Under the pieces are notes generated by a model. It was given only the letters and a program-made list of their open reading frames with translations. It made no database searches and was not told where the DNA came from. A DNA stretch of 64,000 bases from Desulfosporosinus fructosivorans (GTDB lineage Bacteria > Bacillota > Desulfitobacteriia > Desulfitobacteriales > Desulfitobacteriaceae). Position numbers and translations under genes: made by a program. Shown here in pieces: positions 35,022 through 42,980 of this stretch. Position 1 is the first letter of the stretch. Each line of letters starts with the position of its first letter. The stretch covers positions 62,001 through 126,000 of the forward strand of contig NZ_SPQQ01000004.1 of NCBI RefSeq assembly GCF_004766045.1, read 5' to 3'.

Positions 35022-35477
35022 ATGCAATACCAAGGTACTTTAATTGCCGTATCAGATATCGCAAAATCAAAACATTTTTATGAGACGGTCATGGAGCAAA
35101 AAATTTTAATGGATTTAGGAGTGCATGTGTCTTTTGAAAGAGGACTGTCCCTGCAATCCAACTATGCGGAGTTAGTGGGGCAAGACCTTAGAATGCAATC
35201 GCGTCCTAATAACTTCCAGCTTTATTTTGAAGTAGAGGATTTGGATCAATGGCAGGAAAAAATTAAAGGCACGGATAATATTGAGTTTATTCATGAGGCA
35301 AAAGAATATCCGTGGGGCCAGCGTGTCATGCGATTTTATGATTACGATCAATATATTGTCGAAGTCTCTGAAAGCATGACGAGCGTTGCAAAGCGCTTTT
35401 TAGCACAGGGACTGAGTGTAGAGGAAACTGCGCAGAGGACAATGTTCCCAGTAGATTTTGTTAAAAACCTTTTATAA
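35022..35477 (+). CDS. VOC/glyoxalase family protein
   Basis: A 151-residue vicinal-oxygen-chelate fold protein: TLIAVSDIAKSKHFYETVME opens the first beta-alpha-beta module and FYDYDQYIVEVSES closes the second. The C-terminal 30 residues (SVAKRFLAQGLSVEETAQRT) add a small helix pair seen in one subgroup. AAAGGAGTG precedes the ATG. It is likely co-transcribed with the AraC gene. VOC proteins are metal-dependent lyases, dioxygenases or drug-binding proteins; specificity unknown. Confidence 0.85.
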   Translation: MQYQGTLIAVSDIAKSKHFYETVMEQKILMDLGVHVSFERGLSLQSNYAELVGQDLRMQSRPNNFQLYFEVEDLDQWQEKIKGTDNIEFIHEAKEYPWGQRVMRFYDYDQYIVEVSESMTSVAKRFLAQGLSVEETAQRTMFPVDFVKNLL

Positions 35478-35605
35478 TGAGCTTCAATTAACTATGGTAG
35501 ATGATGCCAATCAAAGTTGGCTCGTATACAAATTCAAAACTGCTTGATCATGGATTAGTTCAATATGTTCTCTTGATAAATACTGAATATCATTAACACT
35601 CACAC

Positions 35606-36505
35606 TTATTTAGCCAATTTGCTCATCATTTTAGAATGTTTTTTATTAGATTTAATAATAGCTTTAATTACGTTAGAATTATTAGCAGTTGTTGAAGTCT
35701 CTTTTTTGATTGCCAACATTTCATCACCCTTTTTCTTAAATGCTTTGACTACGGGATGCCGATTAATACGAACGAGAGAGAGATCCCTTCCGTTAGCATA
35801 GTTCCATACGAGTAAGCCAAGACTTTTGAGGATAAGCTTTAACCAATCTGGATCGGCATTGGCCAAATGCCCTATGGTTCTGACGCTTCGGTCTTGGAGT
35901 TTTCTCGCAGTGGCCCGGCCTACCATGAAAAGTTCTTCCACCGGTAGCGACCACATCTTCTTCTCAACTTCTTCCGGAAACAAGGTATGTACTCTGTCCG
36001 GCTTTTGAAGCTCTGAGCCCATTTTAGCAAGGAGTTTATTGCTGGACACCCCGATGTTGACGGTAAAACCTAGTTCCTCCCGGATGCGGTTCTTAATATT
36101 GTGGGCTGCTTGGATAGGATCTCCAAAGAGCTTTTTACTATCAGTAAAGTCAAGAAAGTATTCATCCACTGAGTATTGTTCGATCAGAGATGAGTACTCC
36201 CTGAGGAGATCGCCGAGGGCTTGGCTACATTGCATATAGAGGGAGTAGTTGGGGGGGACGACAAGTAAGCCTGGACATTTCGTCCGGGCTGAGTGTAAGG
36301 TTTCGCCGGTTTGGATACCGAAAGGTTTGGCGGGGATGGATTTGGTGAGGACGATTCCATGGCGAGTTTGTTCGTTGCCGCCAACGACGGAAGGAACGGT
36401 ACGGAGATCGAGGGGATCTCCATGTTGGAGGCGGTGAGCGGCTTCCCATGAGAGATAAGCTGAGTTAACGTCGATGTGCATGATGATCCGCTGTAGCATA
36501 TACAT
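35606..36505 (-). pseudogene. Y-family DNA polymerase (DinB/UmuC-like), C-terminally truncated
   Basis: The palm, fingers and thumb are present: IIMHIDVNSAYLSWEAAHRL (catalytic Asp), SVDEYFLDFTD (catalytic Asp-Glu), NIGVSSNKLLAKMGSELQKP and VGRATARKLQ. The little-finger domain, about 110 residues, is missing. Homology stops after NGRDLSLVRINRHPVVK, then runs into a Lys-rich tail unrelated to the family. So the protein would lack its DNA-gripping domain. A perfect LexA box lies just before the start, so SOS control remains. Both ATG codons at the start are usable. Translesion activity is unlikely. Confidence 0.8.
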
Positions 36506-36513
36506 TCGCTCCT

Positions 36514-36535
36514 AATAAGAACATTTGTTCTTATT
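36514..36535 (-). promoter_or_regulatory. LexA (DinR) SOS box
   Basis: AATAAGAACATTTGTTCTTATT is a perfect 22-base palindrome containing GAAC-N4-GTTC, the Gram-positive LexA site, and sits 9 bases or so before the polymerase start region. Confidence 0.85.
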
Positions 36536-36696
36536 ATAGCTTAAGATGAGCGGATTAGTACAGGTAAGTTTTGGGTGCACAGATTAGCTCACGATCTTGA
36601 GTTCTTTGTCGTTAGCTACGTTCTAATAGTGCCTCAAATTAGGAAGATAGAGGAAAGCACCCATCCCTATATTAAACCAGGATAAGTGCTTTCCTC

Positions 36697-37491
36697 TTAT
36701 GAAACGATAAATGATTTTGATATGCGCTCTTCGGAAGGGTCTGCAAAATCATCTGCCCTTAAATCAACAAAGTCTAAAGCGGTTTCTAAACTTTTTCTAG
36801 GAATTAACTTATCATAATAATTTGAAATGACCCATTCGAGATATTCAGCGGGTATCTTCTTTGCTTCCGAGGATTTGCACAAATCCGAATTACCCTTGAT
36901 AGCCTTCAATAGTGCTGTAGCCGTTTTCTCTATCTTTTCTAATTTCAAATTATCTAAAATAGTATTATCTAAGATACCTAGTGCTTTCAAACGAACAAGA
37001 GTCATATCATAGCTTACATTAAACGTTGTTTGAATCCTGGCTATGTCTAACCCATTCCAAATCTTGATATTCTTATCATTAAGTTCTAGTCTCATAAATT
37101 TAAAGATTTTATCTGTCGGCATCAATAAACAGGCAGCAAAATAATTAGCCTCAATTTCGTCGTCATCTCTATCGTTGAAATCATCATCTCGGATCATTGT
37201 TTTACCTTGCTCGGATAAGTGTAATCGTTGATGCCCCATTTCATGAGCAACAGAAAAAACTTCCCGTGATAAGATCTGCGATGAATTCGAAAAGATTATT
37301 CTTTCTGTATCCTTAATTAAAGCGAATCCTAAAAACGATTCAGCGCCAATAGGGTATCGAATCACTCGATACCCCACTTTTTCAGCTGCTTCAAAAATAT
37401 TTTGGAATCCATAATCCGTTACATTACATTCATCTCTTACATTTTCAGCCGCTCTTTCTATCACAAGTTGCCTACTTTTATTCATCGACAT
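36697..37491 (-). CDS. ImmA/IrrE family metallo-endopeptidase
   Basis: A 264-residue protein with the zinc-peptidase signature VAHEMGHQRLHL (about residues 81-92) followed by the acidic DDEIEANYFAACLLMP that supplies the third ligand. In phage and ICE systems ImmA cleaves the HTH repressor ImmR upon DNA damage. Here the HTH gene directly upstream overlaps by 14 bases, so the two form the usual pair. The nearby LexA-controlled polymerase and integrase remnants point to a former mobile element, though no other element genes remain. Confidence 0.9.
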   Translation of the reverse strand: MSMNKSRQLVIERAAENVRDECNVTDYGFQNIFEAAEKVGYRVIRYPIGAESFLGFALIKDTERIIFSNSSQILSREVFSVAHEMGHQRLHLSEQGKTMIRDDDFNDRDDDEIEANYFAACLLMPTDKIFKFMRLELNDKNIKIWNGLDIARIQTTFNVSYDMTLVRLKALGILDNTILDNLKLEKIEKTATALLKAIKGNSDLCKSSEAKKIPAEYLEWVISNYYDKLIPRKSLETALDFVDLRADDFADPSEERISKSFIVS

Positions 37492-37828
37492 TAACCTGCC
37501 TCACGCTTTGGTATAGCTTTCGATGAGCATAAAATGTATCAATCATCTTGTTAATATATTCGAATTCATCTTCTTGAATTGAATTGTTATTCACTCTAAA
37601 CATGGGTTGCTCTTGAGAAATATTGTTGACAGACGATGTTATGTCTTCAACTTTAATCCCTAAAACTTGGGCAACAGTCATAAGGCTAGCATATGAAATA
37701 TCGATTAAACCTTTCTCAAGCCTAGCATATTTTTGCCTTGAACACTTAATTTTTTCTGCAATCTGTTCTTGAGTAAAGCCTTTGGACTCTCTCAAACTTC
37801 GGATTCTTACTCCTAAAATTGCATTCAT
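37478..37828 (-). CDS. HTH (XRE) repressor paired with ImmA
   Basis: A 116-residue protein: Cro/CI helix-turn-helix in residues 5-60 (GFTQEQIAEKIKCSRQKYAR, then LEKGLIDISYASLMTVAQVL) and a 50-residue tail. GGAGGAG precedes the ATG. It overlaps the ImmA/IrrE protease gene. By analogy to ImmR it represses its element's genes and is removed by the protease. Target promoters are not evident in the window. Confidence 0.88.
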   Translation of the reverse strand: MNAILGVRIRSLRESKGFTQEQIAEKIKCSRQKYARLEKGLIDISYASLMTVAQVLGIKVEDITSSVNNISQEQPMFRVNNNSIQEDEFEYINKMIDTFYAHRKLYQSVRQVNVDE

Positions 37829-38029
37829 AAAAATACTCCTCCTTCATACTTATTTTTGAACTTATCCTACTCAAAAACTAAAAAATTGTTACATTACTAT
37901 AACATCCATAACATCTATGCCTATTATTTCTGCATCTATATCCAAATTATACACTGTTATGTTATATTTTTAAACCATAATCTTAAAATTCGTTTTAAGA
38001 TTATGGTTCCATCCCTCATATTTTCCGGC

Positions 38030-38172
38030 CGCGCATGACCGACACAAGAGGGAATTCGAGGTTCCCGGCCCCGATCACACTTAAACGTAGACATGACATA
38101 GGCCTCAACCCATTCCTGTTGGACAGAATGTTGGCATTTGGGGCAATGCCTATTACGACAGGAATTAAGCCA
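38030..38172 (-). pseudogene. IS91-family transposase fragment
   Basis: A reverse-strand frame of about 45 codons reads LNSCRNRHCPKCQHSVQQEW, the zinc-binding box near the N-terminus of IS91-type Y2 transposases (CRNRHCPKCQ is characteristic). The frame has no start and no downstream transposase domain. It is a remnant; local GC content is higher than the surroundings. Confidence 0.7.
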
Positions 38173-38440
38173 TTACTTACCATATAAATATAAAATCGCA
38201 GCGAAAAACCGCCCACAGCAAGGACGGTTTTTCTAAATCTTTTTCATGTAGTTTTATTCTCTATCTATACTCGAACTTCTTCTGCAATCAGAATACAACA
38301 GAAATATTAATATCTTAGCATGATTGTGTTAAGAATCAGTTAAGATATTAATATTTAGATAAGAAAAAGACCCCCCATGAAGGAGATCATTACACAATAA
38401 TCTATAACTGAAACCACTTGCTCAAATAGTTAAACACTTC

Positions 38441-38525
38441 GAAAAAAGTCCCCTCTGAATTGCTGTTCCCAGAGGGTTAAAGTAGTAGTACTACATGAAA
38501 AAGACTCAAGGGAGACGATCCCCTT
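38441..38525 (-). ncRNA. Candidate small RNA with two hairpins and intrinsic terminator
   Basis: On the reverse strand a TATAAT box (38537-38532) is followed by a hairpin AAGGGGATCGTCTCCCTT (38525-38508), a single-stranded stretch, then CCCTCTG...CAGAGGG (38476-38451) ending in a run of T (38447-38442). No open frame of any size lies inside. The -35 region is weak. About 85 nucleotides if it starts near 38525. Confidence 0.45.
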
Positions 38526-38716
38526 AGACATATTATACCGCATTGAGGTACACCATTCACTGGTAAGTTATTGCTGAAAAAACGCCACCTTTCGGAAGCG
38601 CTTTGAAACAAAATTTAATCCTTACTCTCTCCTTTCACATTTCAGGGGCCTTTTTTTGAAGTTGGATCTCGAAATGGTATACTTAACCTGTAAATTCAAA
38701 CACAGGGAGGGTTATT

Positions 38717-39289
38717 ATGTTTAGTGGAAAACCAGTTTTATCGAAATTGCTCTTGCCTCTACTTATGATTTTGATATTAAGCATTACGGGATGTGGAAGC
38801 AAAAAAGCCCCCGAAAACTCAAATGAGGGAACAACTCCAGCACCATCTCAAACTACTAAACCAGGAGTTGTTACCTATGAAAACTACCTTAAGATTACTC
38901 TTGATATGACTTATGATGATGTGAAAGGCATTCTGGGAGAAGGAAAGAAAAAAGAAGTAAAGACTGACGTTATTAAATACACATGGGAAGAACAGGATAA
39001 GAATATCGTTATCCAAACCAATAAGAGTAAAGTTGAATCTAAGACTCAGGATGGTCTTGGAAAAACCACATCCACTCTTACCGTCGAGCAATTCGACAAG
39101 ATCACAACAGGAATGACTATTGATCAGGTGGTATCCGTGCTAGGTCCTGATTACAGGGAAGAGACCTTAAAATATTCTGATAATCTTATACGAAGAGATG
39201 TCGTCTGGATGTTACCTGACTCTACCTATATCAAAGTTAACCTACTGGACGGCAAAGTTATTAGTAAAAATAATAAACTCAAGAAGTAA
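38717..39289 (+). CDS. Lipoprotein with two SmpA/DUF3862-like repeats (190 aa)
   Basis: Signal peptide with lipobox LSITGC (modified Cys26), a Pro/Thr/Ser-rich linker to about residue 48, then two copies of a 65-residue fold: YENYLKITLDMTYDDVKGIL and EQFDKITTGMTIDQVVSVLG, each followed by a WEE or WML strand. This is the DUF3862 / BLIP-SmpA-like arrangement of surface lipoproteins. AGGGAGGG is well placed. Terminator at 39328. It is exposed on the outer face of the membrane; role unknown. Confidence 0.85.
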   Translation: MFSGKPVLSKLLLPLLMILILSITGCGSKKAPENSNEGTTPAPSQTTKPGVVTYENYLKITLDMTYDDVKGILGEGKKKEVKTDVIKYTWEEQDKNIVIQTNKSKVESKTQDGLGKTTSTLTVEQFDKITTGMTIDQVVSVLGPDYREETLKYSDNLIRRDVVWMLPDSTYIKVNLLDGKVISKNNKLKK

Positions 39290-39327
39290 CCTCATGGTAC
39301 TCGTGAACTTAGTAGTGGAGAAACTAG

Positions 39328-39357
39328 AAAGGAGAGCATACAAATGCTCTCCTTTCT
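39328..39357 (+). terminator. Intrinsic terminator after the DUF3862 lipoprotein gene
   Basis: Arms AAAGGAGAGCAT and ATGCTCTCCTTT with a 4-base loop, then CTTAA. Strong stem, weak T-run. Confidence 0.7.
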
Positions 39358-39467
39358 TAAAGAAACTATCGAACATACTAAGAATAACTTTTGAACACTC
39401 CCCCACCTACGCCACGGGCTATGAGGAGGGGGATTCGACGCCTAAGTACTAAGACTAAAATATAGGC

Positions 39468-39493
39468 AAAAAAAACCCCCTCGCTAGGAGGGG
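39468..39493 (-). terminator. Reverse-strand intrinsic terminator
   Basis: On the reverse strand CCCCTCC-TAGC-GAGGGGG is followed by eight T. It lies about 85 bases after the 28-codon peptide frame and no other reverse gene precedes it, which supports a transcript there. Confidence 0.75.
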
Positions 39494-39576
39494 TAGAAGA
39501 AGGAGGAAAAGGAATAAAGAGAAGTCTTTATATTGACCGTTTTAAAAAAACGGGGAATCATCTTCTGTATTTTTAA

Positions 39577-39663
39577 TTAGTCTGAGGACTCATCAGCAGT
39601 CAACAGGGCCCTTAATACGGAGGGAATCATACCTATTAATAGTAGGGTGATAATTAATGTCAT
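39577..39663 (-). CDS. Possible 28-aa hydrophobic peptide
   Basis: ATG at 39663 to TAA at 39577 encodes MTLIITLLLIGMIPSVLRAL and an acidic end (TADESSD). One membrane helix with a short polar tail is the shape of type I toxins and small regulatory membrane peptides. The ribosome site is weak (AAAGAAAGAG). A strong terminator follows. No antisense RNA is evident. Confidence 0.35.
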   Translation of the reverse strand: MTLIITLLLIGMIPSVLRALLTADESSD

Positions 39664-39918
39664 TTATATACAGCTCTTTCTTTATTTAAATTTTACGAGA
39701 TACCTGTTCAATATATTTATCATAAATCATATTTGTTACCGTTCTATGACCGTTATGTGAAGAATATGTGAAGGCTTATATAATGAATAAGTGACAGTCT
39801 TGTGCTTGAAGACAATGTTATTATGCAATAACCGTCTGAATCTAGGCTGAGGATTAACTGAAAGTTTACTGAAATATATTGCTTATACCCTTTGTTTAAA
39901 CTTCTAAACGGAGATTAT

Positions 39919-39962
39919 AAAAAAGCCGAATTGTCCTAAAAACTTTAGGACAATCGGCTTTT
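39919..39962. terminator. Bidirectional intrinsic terminator
   Basis: AAAAGCCGAATTGTCCTAA pairs with TTAGGACAATCGGCTTTT (one mismatch or bulge), flanked by A-run and T-run. Confidence 0.75.
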
Positions 39963-40127
39963 GTTGACTCTAGCTTAATGTAATTAAATAAAGCTAGAAT
40001 TAGAATCTATAGATGGGCATACTTTAGCTATAGTATAAATCAGCAGAAAGAAAAAGTCTATTATTTTCTCATTATTTCTGATATTATTTCAAGGCAGCTG
40101 CAAAATATAAAACTTGGAGGTAGTATC

Positions 40128-40679
40128 ATGGACAAAATAAAACTACAGAATAGACCTTTTGGTCCTTTTCCAACAGTGCTTGTAGGTGCTGCTGTTAATG
40201 GTAAACCAAATTACGCCACTCTCGGAGCATATGGGGTTGTAAGTATGAAACCTGTTCTATATATTTCTTTGAAAAGCACTCACCATACAACCATGGGGGT
40301 TAAGGAAACTGGATATTTCAGTGTTAATATCCCCTCTGCTGATTTAGTTCAGAAGACAGATTATTGCGGTATGGTATCTGGTAAAACAATAGATAAGTCG
40401 AATGTTTTCACATCATTTTATGATGATCTTGGAAAGGCACCAATGATTAGCGAATGTCCCATCAATTATTTATGTAAAGTTATTCAAACTATCCCCATTT
40501 TTGATTTCGAAATGTTTTTAGGAGAGATAGTTGCGGTATACGCAAATGAAAATTGCCTGAAAGATGGTAGGCCTGACCCTATTAAGATTAATCCTATTAT
40601 TATGATGGACACTAGTTACTGTGATCTAAATCATGTGGTTGGTACTATCTTTAAAGTAGGTCAAAGTATTACTGATTAA
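40128..40679 (+). CDS. Flavin reductase family protein (flavoredoxin-like)
   Basis: A 183-residue FMN-binding split-barrel protein. GAAVNGKPNYATLGAYGVVS and LYISLKSTHHTTMGVKETG, followed by FSVNIPSADLVQKTDYCG, are the characteristic N-terminal blocks. Flavoredoxins carry electrons in sulfate reducers and other anaerobes. The ATG has TTGGAGG upstream. It is monocistronic, with a terminator before it and no partner gene after it, so the electron donor and acceptor are unknown. Confidence 0.88.
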   Translation: MDKIKLQNRPFGPFPTVLVGAAVNGKPNYATLGAYGVVSMKPVLYISLKSTHHTTMGVKETGYFSVNIPSADLVQKTDYCGMVSGKTIDKSNVFTSFYDDLGKAPMISECPINYLCKVIQTIPIFDFEMFLGEIVAVYANENCLKDGRPDPIKINPIIMMDTSYCDLNHVVGTIFKVGQSITD

Positions 40680-40858
40680 ACTCTTCTATAAAAGTTTGTT
40701 CGAGTAATAATATTCGTAATCCAAGGGGGGCTTCGACTAAAAATTGAGGACCTCCCTTCGCTTATTGGGTCAATTGGACCATACCTTAAATTACCAGAGA
40801 TTTGCCCCTTGACCAGGACTATCAGACTTGTTAAAATAAAAATTGTTCAACAATACAT

Positions 40859-40934
40859 GCCGACGTAGCTCAATTGGTAGAGCAACTGATTTGTAATCAG
40901 TAGGTTGCGGGTTCGAGTCCCATCGTTGGCTCCA
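40859..40934 (+). tRNA. tRNA-Thr (anticodon TGT)
   Basis: Complete cloverleaf: acceptor GCCGACG/CGTTGGC, D arm GCTCAATTGGTAGAGC, anticodon arm ACTGA-TTTGTAA-TCAGT with TGT, variable loop, T arm with GTTCGAGTC, and encoded CCA. It stands alone. Confidence 0.97.
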
Positions 40935-41263
40935 GTCCTACAGTTAATCACTTTTAGCCATGTTGCATAGCAAATGATTTTCAGGGTGCTAACAGGTAAT
41001 CACTTGTTACTCTCAGTAAATCAGAGGTTATGTTAATATGGCTAAAATTCGTTTAAGGGCTAGTCAGATTCGGTTACCCTCTATTTTGCTGTCCCACTTT
41101 GTCCGCTCTTGAAAATCATCTCTTGCTTGCTACACTTTCCAAAAAAGTCCACTAAGCAAAACTCATGAAAATTTCAAAACTGTGCTTAAATATTGCTCTT
41201 TCTGGCATACTGATTAAGGGATGTTAACAAGCGGAAACTAGAAATGGGAGGTATAGCCCAAAC
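40935..41263. other. Intergenic region after tRNA-Thr, nothing identified
   Basis: About 330 bases. No hairpin with T-run or remnant that I trust; an AGGGAGG-like site (ATGGGAGG) opens the following small gene. tRNA 3' ends are common attachment sites, but I see no repeat of the tRNA end within the window. Confidence 0.4.
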
Positions 41264-41554
41264 ATGACTAATTACACCCCTAATGATATTCTTAACTTTA
41301 TAAAAGAGTTACTAAAAGACGATACTAATTTAGTAAGTGTGACCATGAGTCCTAAAAAAGAACCTTTGTTACTCAATGATGGTGGTGCAGAATTAATTGG
41401 CGTTGATTCAATTAAGATTGAGTTTAAAGATGTCAATAAATCTGATTGCTTCCGTACTGTGCATGATTCCCTAAAAGATTATTTAAAGGATAATGGGCAA
41501 TCATTTAACCTTGTAATTGGAAGTGGCAATACACTGTTGGTATTACTGTTGTAA
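41264..41554 (+). CDS. Small hypothetical protein, probably shortened by a frameshift (96 aa)
   Basis: ATG behind GGGAGG. Residues 1-85 are soluble with a pattern MTNYTPNDILNFIKELLKDD and DSIKIEFKDVNKSD. The end, GSGNTLLVLLL, is odd. In another frame from the same point the sequence reads GNTVGITVVSVEPKYRNV, a far better continuation, so a shift of one base near 41530 has probably cut the protein. No family recognised. Confidence 0.55.
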   Translation: MTNYTPNDILNFIKELLKDDTNLVSVTMSPKKEPLLLNDGGAELIGVDSIKIEFKDVNKSDCFRTVHDSLKDYLKDNGQSFNLVIGSGNTLLVLLL

Positions 41555-41744
41555 GCGTTGAGCCTAAATACCGTAATGTTCAACGAACACATTCTTGTGT
41601 TGGGTTATACTATTGGGTATTACTTACGGAGATGGTGGGAATATGGTTCAAGTCGGGACTTAAGTCCTATTCATCTATGACTAACAGCATATGCACTTTT
41701 TGTATTTTCTCATGTAAACTTTAAGAAAATAGTCGAAAGGATGC

Positions 41745-41936
41745 TTGAGGAGTATGTATGGAAAAGCAAACGAACTTGGCAATTTGCTAGATGCAGAAAT
41801 GACGTGCGAAAAAGAAGATACTCACTCTTTAGATTGTGATTGCATGACTCGAATGATGACACCAGAAGATTGGGCGAAATATGGACCAGTAAACAATACC
41901 CAGAGTAAGAACATAAAGAAAATAAAAGCTTTTTGA
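41745..41936 (+). CDS. Small Cys-containing protein (63 aa)
   Basis: TTG at 41745, behind GAAAGGA, or ATG at 41754. The protein has CEKEDTHSLDCDCMTRMMTP with four cysteines over 15 residues, then EDWAKYGPVNN and a Lys-rich end. Ends 22 bases before an intrinsic terminator, which supports a real gene. Metal binding is possible; not recognised. Confidence 0.6.
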   Translation: MRSMYGKANELGNLLDAEMTCEKEDTHSLDCDCMTRMMTPEDWAKYGPVNNTQSKNIKKIKAF

Positions 41937-41957
41937 CTAGTTCAATGCAATACCGAA

Positions 41958-41990
41958 GCCGACCGTCAAGACAACGGACGGCTTTTTTTG
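41958..41990 (+). terminator. Intrinsic terminator after the 63-aa gene
   Basis: Arms GCCGACCG and CGGACGGC (one mismatch) with a 9-base loop, followed by seven T. Confidence 0.85.
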
Positions 41991-42148
41991 CTAACAATGC
42001 AGTATTGAGTCCTCATTGGATCTCTTTTTTTGGTACAATTGCAACTAGTATCAAGGCAAAAATTGCTAGACAGCTTGGAATACACACTTAATTTGCGGTA
42101 TTATTGAGTAAGCTTATAATATATTATTAAATCTTGGGAGGTAATTGA

Positions 42149-42454
42149 ATGAGAGTATTAGTCAGAGAACCGATCAATCAGCCTTTACAGTTAAAGGAGA
42201 TTGAAGGCACTCTTGAGGATTTACAAGAGTTAGTTGGAGAGTTTATCGAGATTGTACCCATAACCGACGATATTGTGTGTATATGTAATCAAAAAGGTGA
42301 ACAACAAGGTCAAGGAAACAATTTTCATGATGATCGACTAGGTTGGATCGTTGGAACATGTGTATTTACTTCAACTAACAATACTGAGTTCTCTTCACTT
42401 TCAGATAAGCAAATTGGTTACATAGCAGAGTATATCGGATACCCTGTAGTCTGA
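42149..42454 (+). CDS. DUF3846 family protein (101 aa)
   Basis: A small protein of the DUF3846 pattern: MRVLVREPINQPLQLKEIEG, GTLEDLQELVGEFIEIVP, then DIVCICNQKGEQQGQGNN and LGWIVGTCVFT. DUF3846 members are short, of unknown role and often encoded by phages and mobile elements. TTGGGAGG precedes the ATG. A perfect terminator follows at 42475. No neighbours on an operon scale. Confidence 0.8.
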   Translation: MRVLVREPINQPLQLKEIEGTLEDLQELVGEFIEIVPITDDIVCICNQKGEQQGQGNNFHDDRLGWIVGTCVFTSTNNTEFSSLSDKQIGYIAEYIGYPVV

Positions 42455-42474
42455 CGAACTACTAAATTTTCCTC

Positions 42475-42514
42475 ATTGAGCCTCTCACTTCAACAAGTGA
42501 GAGGCTCAATGTTT
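42475..42514. terminator. Intrinsic terminator after the DUF3846 gene
   Basis: Perfect 16-base arms ATTGAGCCTCTCACTT and AAGTGAGAGGCTCAAT, 4-base loop, then GTTTAA. Confidence 0.85.
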
Positions 42515-42696
42515 AACTACTTTGGTTGAAGATGTTTCTTTTTTTAATACAGAGACTCTTATTATGATAGGGCATATTGTACATTTTTCAGGTCTTAACA
42601 GTCTTTTACAAATTTTAGCTAGTATTGATAGTCGCCAAATAACAAAAACTAGACTTGTTTATTAAAGATATAAAAGACTTAAGGAGGTTTTTCTAA

Positions 42697-42822
42697 ATGA
42701 TGGGAATAATGAGAAGTCGAAGCAATTTAATGAGTCCCAGTTCGATAGCGATCCACGTAGTTGGTATTGGTGCCGCAATTTGGTTAGGCAAGGCTTGGGG
42801 AAGAAAAGCAGACGATTTTTAA
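42697..42822 (+). CDS. Small hydrophobic protein (41 aa)
   Basis: AAGGAGG lies 10 bases before ATG 42697. The 41 residues read SRSNLMSPSSIAIHVVGIGA and then AIWLGKAWGRKADDF, one short membrane helix with basic ends. The stop codon runs directly into a perfect terminator stem, so this is a compact, independent gene. It could be a membrane-associated peptide; unknown family. Confidence 0.7.
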   Translation: MMGIMRSRSNLMSPSSIAIHVVGIGAAIWLGKAWGRKADDF

Positions 42823-42858
42823 GACAGAAGCCGTCCATATGGGCGGCTTCTGTCTTAA
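42822..42858 (+). terminator. Intrinsic terminator of the 41-aa gene
   Basis: AGACAGAAGCCG and CGGCTTCTGTCT form a 12-pair stem with a 10-base loop. Confidence 0.85.
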
Positions 42859-42909
42859 AAATTTCGCATAAAACATAACGTTTTAATCATTAATTCCATA
42901 ATTGAGGCG

Positions 42910-42950
42910 CAAGAAGAACAGAGGATGTTAAACGTCCCCTGTTCTTCTTG
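42910..42950. terminator. Hairpin after the amidohydrolase gene
   Basis: CAAGAAGAACAG and CTGTTCTTCTTG form a 12-pair stem; inner GATG/CGTC adds pairing. It lies 30 bases past the amidohydrolase stop. T-run is poor, so termination is likely but not certain. Confidence 0.6.
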
Positions 42951-42980
42951 TTAAAATCTAGATTAGTTAGTTCACCCCTC

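Larger units (their letters stand above)
37829..38716. other. Long non-coding region with IS91 remnant and candidate small RNA
   Basis: Nearly 900 bases without an intact gene. It holds the IS91-type transposase fragment (38030-38172) and a terminated small transcript candidate on the reverse strand (38441-38525). The 60 bases before the DUF3862 gene include a T-rich tract at 38650 and the gene's GGGAGGG ribosome site. Confidence 0.5.
39360..40127. other. Non-coding region with terminators and one tiny frame
   Basis: Contains a reverse-strand terminator at 39468, a 28-codon hydrophobic frame at 39577 and a bidirectional terminator at 39919. A plus-strand -10-like sequence lies in 40020-40100 before the flavin reductase gene. 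No larger gene. Confidence 0.4.
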
